From Serinicoccus chungangensis (GTDB lineage: Bacteria > Actinomycetota > Actinomycetes > Actinomycetales > Dermatophilaceae), in the NCBI RefSeq assembly GCF_006337125.1, contig NZ_CP040887.1, forward strand, positions 558,001 through 622,000: DNA of 64,000 nt, in the 5' to 3' direction. Below are positions 1 to 8,465 of the stretch, piece after piece. Under the pieces are notes generated by a model, which saw only the letters and a program-made list of their open reading frames with translations, did no database searches and was not told the origin of the DNA. How positions within the stretch are numbered: position 1 is the stretch's first letter; each line of letters begins with the position of its first letter. Position numbers and translations under genes: made by a program.

Positions 1-142
1 CCGCGCGTCGCGCCAGGTCGAGGTGACGGGCCAGCCGGGAGACCCGCGACAGCACCGCGAGCGGGCTGACGTCCAGGTCGGGCCGCTCGCGCCCCCAGGC
101 GGCGACGATGCGATCGACCTCGTCGTCCGGCGCCTGGCTCAT
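1..142 (-). CDS. MarR-family transcriptional regulator, N-terminal part (runs off the window)
   Basis: The first 47 codons are present and read MSQAPDDEVDRIVAAW, then a stretch containing DVSPLAVLSRVSRLARHLD. That arrangement, a short acidic helix followed by a 'LEVLSR..RLARHLD' helix, is typical of the dimerisation helix at the start of actinobacterial MarR regulators. The winged-helix DNA-binding part lies beyond the window edge, so ligand and target cannot be judged. The ATG is preceded by a NANNNT box (TAGGGT on the minus strand) with a 7-base gap and has no Shine-Dalgarno, which suggests a leaderless message. Confidence 0.7.
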   Translation of the reverse strand, partial: MSQAPDDEVDRIVAAWGRERPDLDVSPLAVLSRVSRLARHLDLARRA

Positions 143-149
143 GACGACC

Positions 150-155
150 ACCCTA
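150..155 (-). promoter_or_regulatory. -10 box TAGGGT for the MarR gene (leaderless type)
   Basis: TAGGGT on the minus strand ends 7 bases before the ATG at 142, so transcription would begin at or beside the start codon. Eleven further genes in the window show the same geometry. Confidence 0.5.
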
Positions 156-171
156 GGCGACCGCCCCTGGG

Positions 172-250
172 CTCCCCGGGTAGGAATCGAACCTACGTCG
201 CTAATCCTGATTCAAAGTCAGGCGGCCCCTACCAGCAGAGCAACCGGGGA
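172..250 (-). tRNA. tRNA-Gln (anticodon UUG)
   Basis: On the minus strand the acceptor arms TCCCCGG/CCGGGGA, a D loop containing GG, an anticodon stem CCTGA/TCAGG around the loop CTTTGAA (anticodon TTG, reading CAA) and the T arm GTAGG-TTCGATT-CCTAC are all visible. The variable region (ATTAGCGAC) is slightly long. The 3' CCA is not encoded directly after the discriminator G. Isotype is taken from the anticodon only. Confidence 0.8.
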
Positions 251-311
251 AAGCACCGGCCAGCCTAACGGTTCGCCCCGGGCCGCCGACCCGGCTGCAC
301 AGGGCGCGGGA

Positions 312-953
312 TCAGCCCTTGGCCCGGCTGCGCAGGGTGGGGCGGGCCTCCATGCCGGCCAGCCCGTTCCACGCGAGGTTGACGAGGTGGGCGGCGACGT
401 CCTCCTTCTTCATGCGCCGCGAGTCCAGCCACCAGCCGCCCGGGATCGCGACCATCCCCACGAGCATCTGCGCGTAGAGCGGCGCCGTCTTGGGGTCCAG
501 CCGGCGCCGCTTGAACTCGGCCGCGAGGATGTGCTCGACCTGGGTCGCGATGTCGCTGATGAGGGAGGCGAAGGACCCCGTCGACTGTCCCGGCGGGCTG
601 TCCCGCACGAGGATCCGGAAGCCGTCGGTCGAGGTCTCGATGTAGTCCAGCAGCGCCATGGCCGCCGCCTCCAGCAGTGCCCGCGCGTTGCCCTCGTGCT
701 CGGTGAGGGCATCGGTGATCTGCCCGAGCAGGGCCTGGATCTCCCGGTCGACGACGACGGCGTACAGCCCCTCCTTGCCGCCGAAGTGCTCGTAGATCAC
801 CGGCTTGGACACGTCCGCCGCCTCGGAGATCTGCTCGACGCTGGTGCCCTCGAAGCCGCGCTCGGCGAACAGCGCGCGCCCGACCTCGATGAGCTGCTGG
901 CGCCGCTGGGGGCCGGTCATCCGGTGTCGGGAGGTCTTCGCGCTGGGGGTCAC
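312..953 (-). CDS. TetR-family transcriptional regulator
   Basis: The 213-residue product has the canonical TetR DNA-binding helices at about residues 16-62 (RRQQLIEVGRALFAERGFEG, then SVEQISEAADVSKPVIYEHF, then GGKEGLY). A helical ligand-binding domain follows and ends in a basic tail. It is divergent from glmU with only 59 bases between the two starts. The GTG start was chosen because a CATGAT -10 box lies exactly 6 bases upstream; an internal ATG twelve codons in is the alternative. The effector is unknown. Actinobacterial TetR proteins with a GGWWLDSRRMKKEDVA-like C-terminus are often linked to lipid metabolism, but that is only suggestive. Confidence 0.85.
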   Translation of the reverse strand: MTPSAKTSRHRMTGPQRRQQLIEVGRALFAERGFEGTSVEQISEAADVSKPVIYEHFGGKEGLYAVVVDREIQALLGQITDALTEHEGNARALLEAAAMALLDYIETSTDGFRILVRDSPPGQSTGSFASLISDIATQVEHILAAEFKRRRLDPKTAPLYAQMLVGMVAIPGGWWLDSRRMKKEDVAAHLVNLAWNGLAGMEARPTLRSRAKG

Positions 954-959
954 GCCCCC

Positions 960-965
960 ATCATG
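960..965 (-). promoter_or_regulatory. -10 box CATGAT for the TetR gene (leaderless type)
   Basis: CATGAT on the minus strand is followed by 6 bases and then the GTG at 953; there is no Shine-Dalgarno sequence. Confidence 0.45.
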
Positions 966-999
966 CCAAGCGCCGGATCCGGGGCGAGCGGCGCAGAGG

Positions 1000-1005
1000 T
1001 ACAGT
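1000..1005 (+). promoter_or_regulatory. -10 box TACAGT for glmU (leaderless type)
   Basis: TACAGT, a 7-base gap, then the GTG start at 1013. No purine-rich ribosome site lies in the gap, so the glmU-prs message probably begins at its start codon. Confidence 0.5.
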
Positions 1006-1012
1006 CGGTGCC

Positions 1013-2542
1013 GTGCCGACCCACCACCCCGCTGCCGTGATCATCCTCGCCGCCGGCCAGGGCACCCGGATGAAGAGCTCGATCCCCAAGGTGCTGCACC
1101 GGATCGGTGGACGCTCCCTCGTCGGTCACGCCCTGCATGCCGCCCGCCAGGCCGGGCCGCAGCACCTCGCCGTGGTGGTGCGGCACGAGCGGGAGCGGGT
1201 CGCCTCGCACGTCGCCGAGCTGGACGCCGACGCGCTCGTCGCCGACCAGGACGAGGTGCCCGGCACGGGTCGGGCCTGCGAGTGCGGGCTGGACGCCCTG
1301 CCCGCCGACCTCACCGGCACCGTCCTCGTGACCATGGGCGACGTGCCGCTGCTGTCCGGGGAGACCCTGCTCGAGCTGACCCGGGTGCACGAGGAGCGCG
1401 GCTCGGCCGTCACCCTGCTCTCGGCGGTCGTCGACGACGCCGGCACCTACGGCCGGGTGGTCCGCGACGCCGACGGCGAGCTCGCCGAGATCATGGAGTT
1501 CAAGGACGCCCGGAAGCGGCGCGAGGAGGGTGACCCCGACTACGCGCACGTCGTCGACATCCGGGAGTTCAACTCCGGCATCTACGCCTTCGACGTGGAG
1601 GTCCTCCGGCGCGCGCTGACCCAGGTGGGCCAGGCCAACGAGCAGGGCGAGAAGTACCTCACCGACGTCATCCGCATCGCCCGCGAGGAGGGCCGCACCG
1701 TCGTCGCCCACCCGCTGGCGGACCTCATGCAGACCGAGGGCGTCAACGACAAGGTGCAGCTCGCGGCGCTCGGCAAGGAGCTCAACCGCCGGGTGGTCAC
1801 CCGGCACATGCGCGACGGGGTCGTCGTCGTGGACCCGGACACGACGTGGATCGACGCCGACGTCACCATCGGGCAGGACACCGTCCTCCGCCCGGGCACC
1901 CAGCTGCTGGGCGCCACCACGGTGGGGGCCGAGGCCACCGTCGGCCCGGACTCCACGCTGACCGACTGCGAGGTCGGGGACGGAGCGAGCGTCGTCCGCA
2001 CCCAGGCCGAGCACGCGCTCATCGGCCCGCGGGCCACGGTCGGCCCGTTCTCCTACCTGCGGCCCGGGACGGTGCTGGGCGAGGGCGGCAAGATCGGCGG
2101 CTTCGTCGAGACCAAGAACGCCGACATCGGCCCGGGGGCCAAGGTCCCGCACCTCACCTACTGCGGCGACGCCACGATCGGGGAGGGCGCCAACATCGGC
2201 GCCGGCACGATCTTCGCCAACTACGACGGGGTCGCCAAGCACCACACCACCGTCGGGCGGCACAGCTTCGTCGGGTCCGACTCGGTGCTCGTGGCACCGG
2301 TCGACATCGCCGACGGGGCCTACGTCGCGGCCGGCTCCACGATCGAGGGCCGGGTCGAGCCCGGTCAGATCGCGGTCGCCCGCTCGCGGCAGCGCAACGT
2401 CGACGGCTGGGTCGCGCGTCGCCGGGCCGGCACCCCGACCGCGGCCGCCGCCGAGGCGGCCACCGCCGACCGCGCGGCCGACGGCATACCGCAGCAGCAC
2501 GGCGACGACCGCGTCGCCGACCCGAGCGACCAGGAGAGCTGA
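1013..2542 (+). CDS. glmU: Bifunctional UDP-N-acetylglucosamine pyrophosphorylase / glucosamine-1-phosphate N-acetyltransferase
   Basis: This cytoplasmic 509-residue enzyme acetylates glucosamine-1-phosphate and then transfers UMP to give UDP-GlcNAc, the precursor of peptidoglycan and wall glycopolymers. The nucleotidyltransferase signature LAAGQGTRMKS is at residues 12-22. The left-handed beta-helix acetyltransferase half starts near residue 265 and includes the NYDGVAKHHTTVG segment and the SFVGSDSVLVAPV hexapeptide turns. A low-complexity Ala/Asp-rich tail of about 40 residues ends the protein, as is common in actinobacterial GlmU. The start is GTG, supported by the -10 box 7 bases upstream. 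Its stop overlaps the prs start by one base (TGATG), indicating translational coupling. A rare ATA codon near the end lies inside the recurrent GCATAC word. Confidence 0.97.
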   Translation: MPTHHPAAVIILAAGQGTRMKSSIPKVLHRIGGRSLVGHALHAARQAGPQHLAVVVRHERERVASHVAELDADALVADQDEVPGTGRACECGLDALPADLTGTVLVTMGDVPLLSGETLLELTRVHEERGSAVTLLSAVVDDAGTYGRVVRDADGELAEIMEFKDARKRREEGDPDYAHVVDIREFNSGIYAFDVEVLRRALTQVGQANEQGEKYLTDVIRIAREEGRTVVAHPLADLMQTEGVNDKVQLAALGKELNRRVVTRHMRDGVVVVDPDTTWIDADVTIGQDTVLRPGTQLLGATTVGAEATVGPDSTLTDCEVGDGASVVRTQAEHALIGPRATVGPFSYLRPGTVLGEGGKIGGFVETKNADIGPGAKVPHLTYCGDATIGEGANIGAGTIFANYDGVAKHHTTVGRHSFVGSDSVLVAPVDIADGAYVAAGSTIEGRVEPGQIAVARSRQRNVDGWVARRRAGTPTAAAAEAATADRAADGIPQQHGDDRVADPSDQES

Positions 2543-3522
2543 TGGGCATCCACAAGACGACCGAGAAGAACCTCATGGTCTTCTCGGGGCGGGCGCACCC
2601 CCGGCTCGCGGAGGAGGTGGCCGACGCGCTCGAGACGCACCTCGTGCCGATGCAGTCCTACACCTTCGCCAACAGCGAGCTGTACGTCCGCTTCGACGAG
2701 TCCGTGCGCGGGTGCGACGCCTTCGTCATCCAGAGCCACACGGCGCCGGTCAACGAGTGGATCATGGAGCACCTCATCATGGTCGACGCGCTCAAGCGCG
2801 GGTCGGCCAAGCGGATCACCGTCGTGCTCCCCTTCTACGGCTACGCCCGCCAGGACAAGAAGCACCGCGGCCGCGAGCCGATCTCGGCCCGTCTCATCGC
2901 CGACATGTTCAAGACCGCGGGCGCCGACCGGCTCCTCACCGTCGATCTGCACACCGCCCAGATCCAGGGCTTCTTCGACGGCCCGGTCGACCACCTCATG
3001 GCGACGCCGATCCTCTCCGAGCACGTCCGGCAGAAGTACGGCGACCGCCAGCTCGCGGTGGTCTCGCCGGACGCCGGCCGGATCAAGGTCGCCGAGTGGT
3101 GGAGCAACAAGCTGGGCGGCGTGCCGCTGGCGTTCATCCACAAGACCCGCGACGTGGAGCGGCCCAACCAGTCGGTCGCCAACCGCGTCGTCGGTGAGGT
3201 CGAGGGACGCACCTGCATCCTCGTCGACGACATGATCGACTCCGGCGGCACCATCTGCCAGGCCGCCGAGGCGCTCATGAAGGACGGCGCCAAGGAGGTC
3301 GTCATCGCCGCGACGCACGCCATCTTCTCGGACCCGGCCATCGAGCGGCTGACCAACTCGGTCGCCACCGAGGTGGTCGTCACCAACACGCTGCCCCTGT
3401 CCGAGGAGGCCCTCGCCATGGACAAGCTCACCCAGCTGTCCATCGCGCCGCTGCTGAGCCGGGCCATCCGCGAGGTCTTCGAGGACGGGTCGGTCACCTC
3501 GATGTTCGAGGGCCGCGCCTGA
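2542..3522 (+). CDS. prs: Ribose-phosphate pyrophosphokinase (PRPP synthetase)
   Basis: This 326-residue enzyme makes PRPP from ribose-5-phosphate and ATP for nucleotide, histidine, tryptophan and NAD synthesis. Visible motifs are the ATP-binding loop FYGYARQDKKHRGREPIS, the metal and substrate stretch VDLHTAQIQGFF, and the PRPP-binding loop ILVDDMIDSGGTI near residues 227-239. Length matches bacterial class I enzymes. The ATG overlaps the glmU stop, and glmU-prs is a conserved actinobacterial pair. Confidence 0.97.
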   Translation: MGIHKTTEKNLMVFSGRAHPRLAEEVADALETHLVPMQSYTFANSELYVRFDESVRGCDAFVIQSHTAPVNEWIMEHLIMVDALKRGSAKRITVVLPFYGYARQDKKHRGREPISARLIADMFKTAGADRLLTVDLHTAQIQGFFDGPVDHLMATPILSEHVRQKYGDRQLAVVSPDAGRIKVAEWWSNKLGGVPLAFIHKTRDVERPNQSVANRVVGEVEGRTCILVDDMIDSGGTICQAAEALMKDGAKEVVIAATHAIFSDPAIERLTNSVATEVVVTNTLPLSEEALAMDKLTQLSIAPLLSRAIREVFEDGSVTSMFEGRA

Positions 3523-3619
3523 CCCGTCCTCCCGGACCGACCTCCCCGGGGCCCGTCCCCCGGCATCGCCGGTCCAGGACGTGACGGTGGGGGATTTCGT
3601 GACCCGCCCGCCTGGACGA

Positions 3620-3625
3620 TAGACT
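3620..3625 (+). promoter_or_regulatory. -10 box TAGACT upstream of rplY
   Basis: TAGACT followed by GG, the same string seen before mfd and greA. A weak -35 (TTCGTG) sits 18 bases upstream. If used, it gives a leader of about 130 bases before rplY that begins with a hairpin at 3631-3652 (GCGT and CCTC pairing with GAGG and ACGC). Confidence 0.45.
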
Positions 3626-3658
3626 GGCCGGCGTTGCCTCGGCGAGGGACGCTGCACG

Positions 3659-3772
3659 GTGTCCGTCATCGACGAAGAGCTCACGGTGGGCGCTGCCCCG
3701 CGCCGTGTCCCGCGTCGAGGCCTGACCCTTCCCACCGCATACCCCCCTGAACGAGGTCTCTCCCATGGCTGA
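3659..3772 (+). other. Possible 37-codon leader ORF overlapping the rplY start
   Basis: A GTG at 3659, preceded by GAGGGA at 3645-3650, opens a frame that runs without interruption and stops at 3770-3772, five bases inside rplY. The product would begin MSVIDEELTVGAAPRR. Third-position GC is clearly lower than in real genes here, so this may be a translated leader used for coupling, or chance. No family is recognised. Confidence 0.25.
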
Positions 3773-4427
3773 CCAGCTGAACCTTCCCGCCGAGAAGCGC
3801 ACGGAGTTCGGCAAGGGCGCTGCCCGCCGCATCCGTCGCGCCGACAAGGTGCCCGCCGTGCTCTACGGCCACGGCACCCCGCCGCTGCACCTCTCCCTGC
3901 CCGGCCACGAGGCCATGCTCGCCCTGCGCCACTCCAACGCCGTCCTCACCCTGGACGTCGAGGGCGAGACGCACATGGCGCTCGCCAAGGACGTGCAGCG
4001 CGACCCCATCAAGCGCTTCATTGAGCACGTCGACCTCGTCGTCGTCCGCAAGGGCGAGAAGGTCACCGTCGAGGTGGGCGTCCACCTCGAGGGCGAGGCC
4101 GCGCCGGAGACCCTGGTCACCACCGACCACTCCGTGCTCGAGGTCGAGGCCCCCATCACCAGCATCCCCGAGTGGCTCATGGTGTCCGTCGAGGGCCTGG
4201 AGGCCGGCACCCAGGTGCTGGCCGGCGAGGTCGAGCTGCCCGAGGGCGTCACCCTGGTCACCGACCCGGAGGCGCTGGTGGTCAATGTCTCCCAGCAGCT
4301 GTCCGAGGAGGCCGCGGAGGCCGAGCTCGCCGAGGCCGAGGCCGAGGCCGGCATCGAGCAGGAGGAGTCCGACGACGAGGCTGCCGAGGGCGACTCCGGC
4401 GAGGACGCCGAGGCCAAGGACGAGTGA
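3765..4427 (+). CDS. rplY: 50S ribosomal protein L25/general stress protein Ctc
   Basis: The 220-residue protein binds 5S rRNA in the large subunit. The N-terminal L25 domain (about 1-95, starting [20 protein letters not shown] and including VPAVLYGHG) is followed by the TL5/Ctc C-terminal beta domain (about 100-185, [17 protein letters not shown]). A strongly acidic Glu/Asp/Ala tail of about 35 residues ends it, as is usual in actinobacteria. ATG has a GAGG site 8 bases upstream. It precedes pth, the standard arrangement, but a strong hairpin separates the two genes. Confidence 0.96.
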   Translation: MADQLNLPAEKRTEFGKGAARRIRRADKVPAVLYGHGTPPLHLSLPGHEAMLALRHSNAVLTLDVEGETHMALAKDVQRDPIKRFIEHVDLVVVRKGEKVTVEVGVHLEGEAAPETLVTTDHSVLEVEAPITSIPEWLMVSVEGLEAGTQVLAGEVELPEGVTLVTDPEALVVNVSQQLSEEAAEAELAEAEAEAGIEQEESDDEAAEGDSGEDAEAKDE

Positions 4428-4463
4428 TCCGTCGCGGGCTCCGGCCCGCACCCGCGTGTTCGT

Positions 4464-4493
4464 GGCCGCGCCCGGTGTCCTCCGGGCGCGGCC
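4464..4493 (+). terminator. Strong hairpin between rplY and pth
   Basis: GGCCGCGCCCGG (4464-4475) pairs perfectly with CCGGGCGCGGCC (4482-4493) around a 6-base loop. There is no T run, as is normal for actinobacterial terminators, so it could end rplY transcripts fully or partly. Confidence 0.6.
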
Positions 4494-4523
4494 GCGCCGC
4501 GTCCGAGGAGGAACGAGGAAGCG

Positions 4524-5123
4524 ATGACTGAGGCACCGTGGCTGGTGGTCGGCCTGGGCAACCCCGGGACGAGGTATGCCGGCAACCGGCACAACGTGGG
4601 CGCCATGGTGGTCGAGGAGCTGGCGCGGCAGGCGGGGGCCGGGATGCGTCAGCACAAGGCCGGCCGCGCGTGGGCGGCCGAGGTGCGGCTGGGCACGGCC
4701 GCGGGCGGGCTCCCGGGGCCCCGGGCGGTCCTGGCCCGGCCCATGACCTACATGAACGTCTCGGGCGGGCCGGTCGCCGGCCTGGCCTCGTTCTACAAGG
4801 TGCCGGTCGAGCGGGTGGTCGTGGTGCACGACGAGCTGGACATCGAGCCCGGCCAGGTGCGGCTCAAGCGTGGGGGCGGCGAGGGCGGGCACAACGGGCT
4901 GCGCTCGGTCAGCCAGTCGCTGGGCAGCAGGGACTACCTGCGGGTGCGCCTGGGCATCGGGCGGCCCCCGGGCCGGCAGGACCCGGCCGACTGGGTCCTG
5001 TCCGACTTCCCGGTCAAGGACCGGGTCGAGACCGAGCTGCTCGTCGGGGACGGCGCCGACGCCGTGGTCGACCTGGCCCAGCTCGGCCTGGAGGCCACCC
5101 AGCAGCGCTTCCACGCCCGCTGA
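4524..5123 (+). CDS. pth: Peptidyl-tRNA hydrolase
   Basis: This 199-residue enzyme releases peptides from prematurely dropped peptidyl-tRNAs. The N-terminal GLGNPGTRYAGNRHNVG contains the substrate-contact Asn and the catalytic His (about residue 23). PMTYMNVSGG, HDELDIEPGQVRLKRGGGEGGHNGL and the C-terminal LSDF segment are all conserved Pth features. It starts at ATG with an excellent GAGGAAC..GAGGAA purine tract directly upstream. The family and its position after rplY are unambiguous. Confidence 0.97.
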   Translation: MTEAPWLVVGLGNPGTRYAGNRHNVGAMVVEELARQAGAGMRQHKAGRAWAAEVRLGTAAGGLPGPRAVLARPMTYMNVSGGPVAGLASFYKVPVERVVVVHDELDIEPGQVRLKRGGGEGGHNGLRSVSQSLGSRDYLRVRLGIGRPPGRQDPADWVLSDFPVKDRVETELLVGDGADAVVDLAQLGLEATQQRFHAR

Positions 5124-5410
5124 GCGGACGGCACGTCGGGCGGTGGCCCGCCGGTCGAGCCTGGCCCGCACCGCCCCCGCACGACCCGTGGGTCGCACGG
5201 TGCGGGGAGGGCCCGCCCAGGCCGCTCGTCCCACCGGCACCGCCGGGCACTCCCGTCACCGGCTGCGGGGACATGCCCGTCTGCCGGCGACATACCTCGT
5301 GCCGACAAACATGTCCCCGCACGATGTGACGCCTGCGGCTGCTGTGGTGTGAGTGGACGGGACCACGGGTCGGGCGCGCGCCCGGCCGTGTTGGCGGCCC
5401 TGTCGGGAGC
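5124..5410. other. Convergent spacer pth/pspA with two fold-back elements
   Basis: No gene is seen. One interrupted hairpin is at 5175-5207 (CCCCGCA..TGCGGGG enclosing CGACCC-GT-GGGTCG) and may end pth transcripts. A second, longer inverted repeat is listed separately. Confidence 0.5.
5264..5321. repeat. 12-bp inverted repeat with 34-base loop
   Basis: TGCGGGGACATG at 5264-5275 is the exact reverse complement of CATGTCCCCGCA at 5310-5321. It lies between convergent genes and could be a bidirectional terminator. Confidence 0.6.
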
Positions 5411-6130
5411 TCAGCCGCCCTGGTTCTTCAGCTGCGCGAGGCGGGCCTCGATCTCGGCGTCCCCGCTGCTGGTCTCCAGCTCGGCGAACTGGTCCTCCAG
5501 GCTGGTCGACCGGGCCTCGGCGCGGCCGGCGACCATCGCCTCCTGCTTGCGGATGCTGTCCTCCCACCGGGACAGGTCGCTGCTGGGGTCCATGACGTCG
5601 ATGGAGGACATCGCGTCGTGGACCTTCTCCTGCGCCTCGACCGAGCGGGCGCGGGCGACGAGGGTGCTGCGCCGCGCCTTGAGGTCCTCGAGCTTGGTCT
5701 TCATGGTGACCAGGCCGGCCTTGAGCTGGTCGACCGTCTGGTTCTGCTGGGCGATGGTGGGCTCGGCGGTCCGCACGTCCTCCTCGTGCTGGATCTGCCG
5801 CCCCAGCGCCACCCGGGCGAGGTTGTCGAACTTGAAGGCGCCGTCGGGGTCACCCGCCGCGCGCATCTCCTCGGCCTTGGCCGAGGCCGCTGCCGCCTTC
5901 CGGCCCCACTCGGCGGCGGCCTCGCGGTCGGTCTGCAGGTCCCCCTCGGCCATGCGCACGTTGGCGATGGTCTGCGCGACCGCCTCCTCCGCCTCGGCGA
6001 TCGAGTTGGTGTAGTCCCGGACCAGCTGGTCCAGCATCTTCTCCGGGTCCTCCGCGCGGTCCAGCAGCGCGTTGATGTTGGCCCGGGCGAGCTGCCCCAC
6101 GCGGCCGAGGATCGTCTGCTTCTGGGTCAT
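5411..6130 (-). CDS. PspA/IM30-family membrane-stress protein
   Basis: The 239-residue protein is almost entirely helical coiled coil, begins TILGRVGQLARANINALLD and continues RAEDPEKMLDQLVRDY, the signature opening of PspA/Vipp1 (IM30) proteins. These peripheral membrane proteins polymerise on the inner leaflet and protect membrane integrity under stress. AAAGGA lies about 8 bases before the ATG. It is followed on the same strand by no other gene; upstream is the secreted TPM-domain gene, a frequent neighbour in actinobacteria, which may mean a shared envelope role. Confidence 0.9.
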   Translation of the reverse strand: MTQKQTILGRVGQLARANINALLDRAEDPEKMLDQLVRDYTNSIAEAEEAVAQTIANVRMAEGDLQTDREAAAEWGRKAAAASAKAEEMRAAGDPDGAFKFDNLARVALGRQIQHEEDVRTAEPTIAQQNQTVDQLKAGLVTMKTKLEDLKARRSTLVARARSVEAQEKVHDAMSSIDVMDPSSDLSRWEDSIRKQEAMVAGRAEARSTSLEDQFAELETSSGDAEIEARLAQLKNQGG

Positions 6131-6246
6131 GTACTGAGTCCTTTCTCCGCCCGCGTCGTCGCGGGGTCACGCTGGTCAGATGTCGAGGGTATGACGTCCC
6201 GGCACCACCACCGGTTGCGCTCGCCCCGGTGCGTGGGCGGGGTGCC

Positions 6247-8331
6247 TCAGAACCGGCCTCCCGAGAACGTCCCCCCTCCTCCGCCGCCACCGAAGGAGCC
6301 GCCCCCGAAGGACCCTCCCCCGAAGCCGCCACCGCTCCCGCCGCCGAACGACCCGCCCCCGCCCCAGCCCCCGCTGTGCCGGTGCGAGCTGCCCATGCCG
6401 GAGAGGATGCCGCCCAGCACGAGCGACCAGGGGTCGATGCCCCGCTGCCCACGGCCCGAGGACGGGCCGCCGAACCCGCCCGGGCCGCCCCACTGGTCGG
6501 CGTCGCGCTGCGCCTCGGTGAGCGCCTGCTCGCCGAGCTGCTCGGCCCGGGTGAGCAGCTGCATGGCCGCGGTCGGCGACTCCGTCGCGCGGGCGACCGC
6601 GTCGTCGTAGAGCCGCAGCGCCTCCGAGATGCGGGTGCGGGCACCGCTGCTCACCGCGCCACGACGGGTCGCGACGGTCTGGTCGATGCTGCGCAGCCGT
6701 GCCCCGACCCGGCTCACCCTCGCCTCGAAGTCGCCGCGCAGCTTGGCCTGGTGGCGGTCCGACTCGCGCAGGGGCTCGAGCAGGGCGTCGAGGTCGTGCT
6801 CGGCCGCGTCGAGCTCGGCGAGGGCACGCAACGGGTCGCCGCCGTCGCGGCTGGCCTGGGCCTGCTCGATGGCGGCCCGCGCCCGGTGGACGGCCTGGGT
6901 CACCGTCGGCTCGGACCCGCCCAGCCGGCGGGCGTCCTGCAGGTCGGCCGACAGCGAGGCGATGCCGGCGCCGATGGCCTCCTCGGCCCCGCGCAGCTCG
7001 GCGTCGGCCGTGGAGACCTGGTCGAGCAGGGTCGCGGCCTGGCCGACGGACTCCTCCGCGGCGCGCGCCGCCGCGACCGCCGCGGCGCGGTCGTCGCGCT
7101 CCAGCGACTGCCGGCCGGCCGTGACGAAGCCGTCGGCGGAGTCGATCAGGTTGGTCGCCTGGGCCAGGTTGCCGCGCACCGTCGCCAGGGCCCTGGCCGG
7201 GTGGCGGGCGGCGAGACCGCGCAGCTCCTGCTCGGCGGCGGGGAGCCGCTCGCGCGTCTCCCGGGCGCGGGTGGCGAGCTCGGCGAGGAACTGCGGCGCG
7301 CGGTCCTGCAGCGAGCGCAGCCGCGCGAACTCCTGGGTCTGCGCGTCCAGCTCGGCCCGGGCGGTCCCGGTCAGCTCGAGGATGCGGGCGAGCATGCCGC
7401 GCTGGACGCTCTCCGGCTCCTCGGTGTCGTCGTCCAGCTGCTGGCGCAGGCTGAAGGCCTCCCGGGCGGACCGCCGGGCCCGCTCCAGCGCGGCGCCGAA
7501 GGCCTCGGTCCGCTGGGTGCCGAACTGGGCCCGGGCGAAGTCGAGCTCCTCGCCCGCCGAGCGCACCGCGTCGTCCATCCCCACCAGCGCCTCGGCGGCC
7601 TCGCGGTGCAGCTCGGGCAGGCTGCGCCCCTGGGCGCGGGGCGGCACGGGGGCGCCCGGGTCCGGGCGTCGCTGCCGGCTCCGGACGGCCATCGCGACCC
7701 CGCCCACCACGAGCGGGGCGAAGAACAGCAGCGGGAACGCGCCGCCCAGCCCGCCGGAGGAGGTGGGCTGGACCTGGTCGTCGTCCGCGCCGCCGGCGGC
7801 GCCGCCCGAGGAGTCGCCGGCATACTCGCGGGCGAAGCCCGCGGTGGCCCCCTCGACGGCCCCCGCCCAGTCGTCCTCGGCCAGGCGCGGCTCGATGTCC
7901 TGCAGCTGCACGGTCTCGACCTGTTCCGGGGAGAGGGTGCCACCGGCGTCGCCGACGCCGTAGGCGCGCTGGTCCACGGCGACGGCCAGCAGCAGGTCGC
8001 CGGTGCCCATCTCGGACTCCTCGGCCGTGAGGGTGGCCCACTCCTCACCGCCGACCGTGGCGCCGGAGGAGTCCTCGAAGGTGTCGACGTAGGCCACGAA
8101 CAGCTGCAGCCCGGTCTCCTCGCGCAGCGCCTCGATCTGCTCCGTGGCGGCGGCCTCCTCCGCGTCGCTCAGCACGTCGGCGGGGTCGTGGACCGCGTCC
8201 TCGAGGTAGCTCGGCTGCTCCGCGGCGGCGCTGCCCGCGACCGCCGGGGCCAGGGCCAGCGCGGCCCCCACGGCGAGGAGCCCCGCCGCTCCCGGGCGCA
8301 GCGTCCTGGAGCGAGGTGTCGAGTGGCTCAC
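6247..8331 (-). CDS. Secreted, membrane-anchored TPM-domain protein
   Basis: From the GTG at 8331 the product has 694 residues: a signal peptide ending near AAAEQ (residue 39), a TPM (TLP18.3/Psb32/MOLO-1) domain at about 45-170, a transmembrane helix near 195-215 (AFPLLFFAPLVVGGVAMAV), a long charged helical region, and a Gly/Ser/Phe-rich tail with many GGGSFGGG repeats ending GGRF. This layout matches actinobacterial TPM proteins next to pspA. Function is unknown; TPM domains are linked to photosystem repair in plants and acid phosphatase activity in some homologues. The start is uncertain: AGGAGG sits only one base before the GTG at 8331, and an upstream GTG at 8412 would add 27 residues ahead of the signal peptide. 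Confidence 0.82.
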   Translation of the reverse strand: MSHSTPRSRTLRPGAAGLLAVGAALALAPAVAGSAAAEQPSYLEDAVHDPADVLSDAEEAAATEQIEALREETGLQLFVAYVDTFEDSSGATVGGEEWATLTAEESEMGTGDLLLAVAVDQRAYGVGDAGGTLSPEQVETVQLQDIEPRLAEDDWAGAVEGATAGFAREYAGDSSGGAAGGADDDQVQPTSSGGLGGAFPLLFFAPLVVGGVAMAVRSRQRRPDPGAPVPPRAQGRSLPELHREAAEALVGMDDAVRSAGEELDFARAQFGTQRTEAFGAALERARRSAREAFSLRQQLDDDTEEPESVQRGMLARILELTGTARAELDAQTQEFARLRSLQDRAPQFLAELATRARETRERLPAAEQELRGLAARHPARALATVRGNLAQATNLIDSADGFVTAGRQSLERDDRAAAVAAARAAEESVGQAATLLDQVSTADAELRGAEEAIGAGIASLSADLQDARRLGGSEPTVTQAVHRARAAIEQAQASRDGGDPLRALAELDAAEHDLDALLEPLRESDRHQAKLRGDFEARVSRVGARLRSIDQTVATRRGAVSSGARTRISEALRLYDDAVARATESPTAAMQLLTRAEQLGEQALTEAQRDADQWGGPGGFGGPSSGRGQRGIDPWSLVLGGILSGMGSSHRHSGGWGGGGSFGGGSGGGFGGGSFGGGSFGGGGGGGTFSGGRF

Positions 8332-8418
8332 ACCTCCTGATCCTGCCCGATGAGGGTGCGCGCCGCCACCCTGGGGTGGTCGCCCTCCTGCGGAGTCGGG
8401 TCCGTCGGTCACCGGACC

Positions 8419-8424
8419 TAGACT
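8419..8424 (+). promoter_or_regulatory. -10 box TAGACT for mfd
   Basis: TAGACT followed by GG, as before rplY and greA, about 40 bases ahead of the mfd ATG. It implies a leader of roughly 35 bases with a usable GAGG site. Confidence 0.4.
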
Positions 8425-8465
8425 GGGTCGTCGTTCCCCCCGACTCTCCCGTGAGGTCTCCCGGT

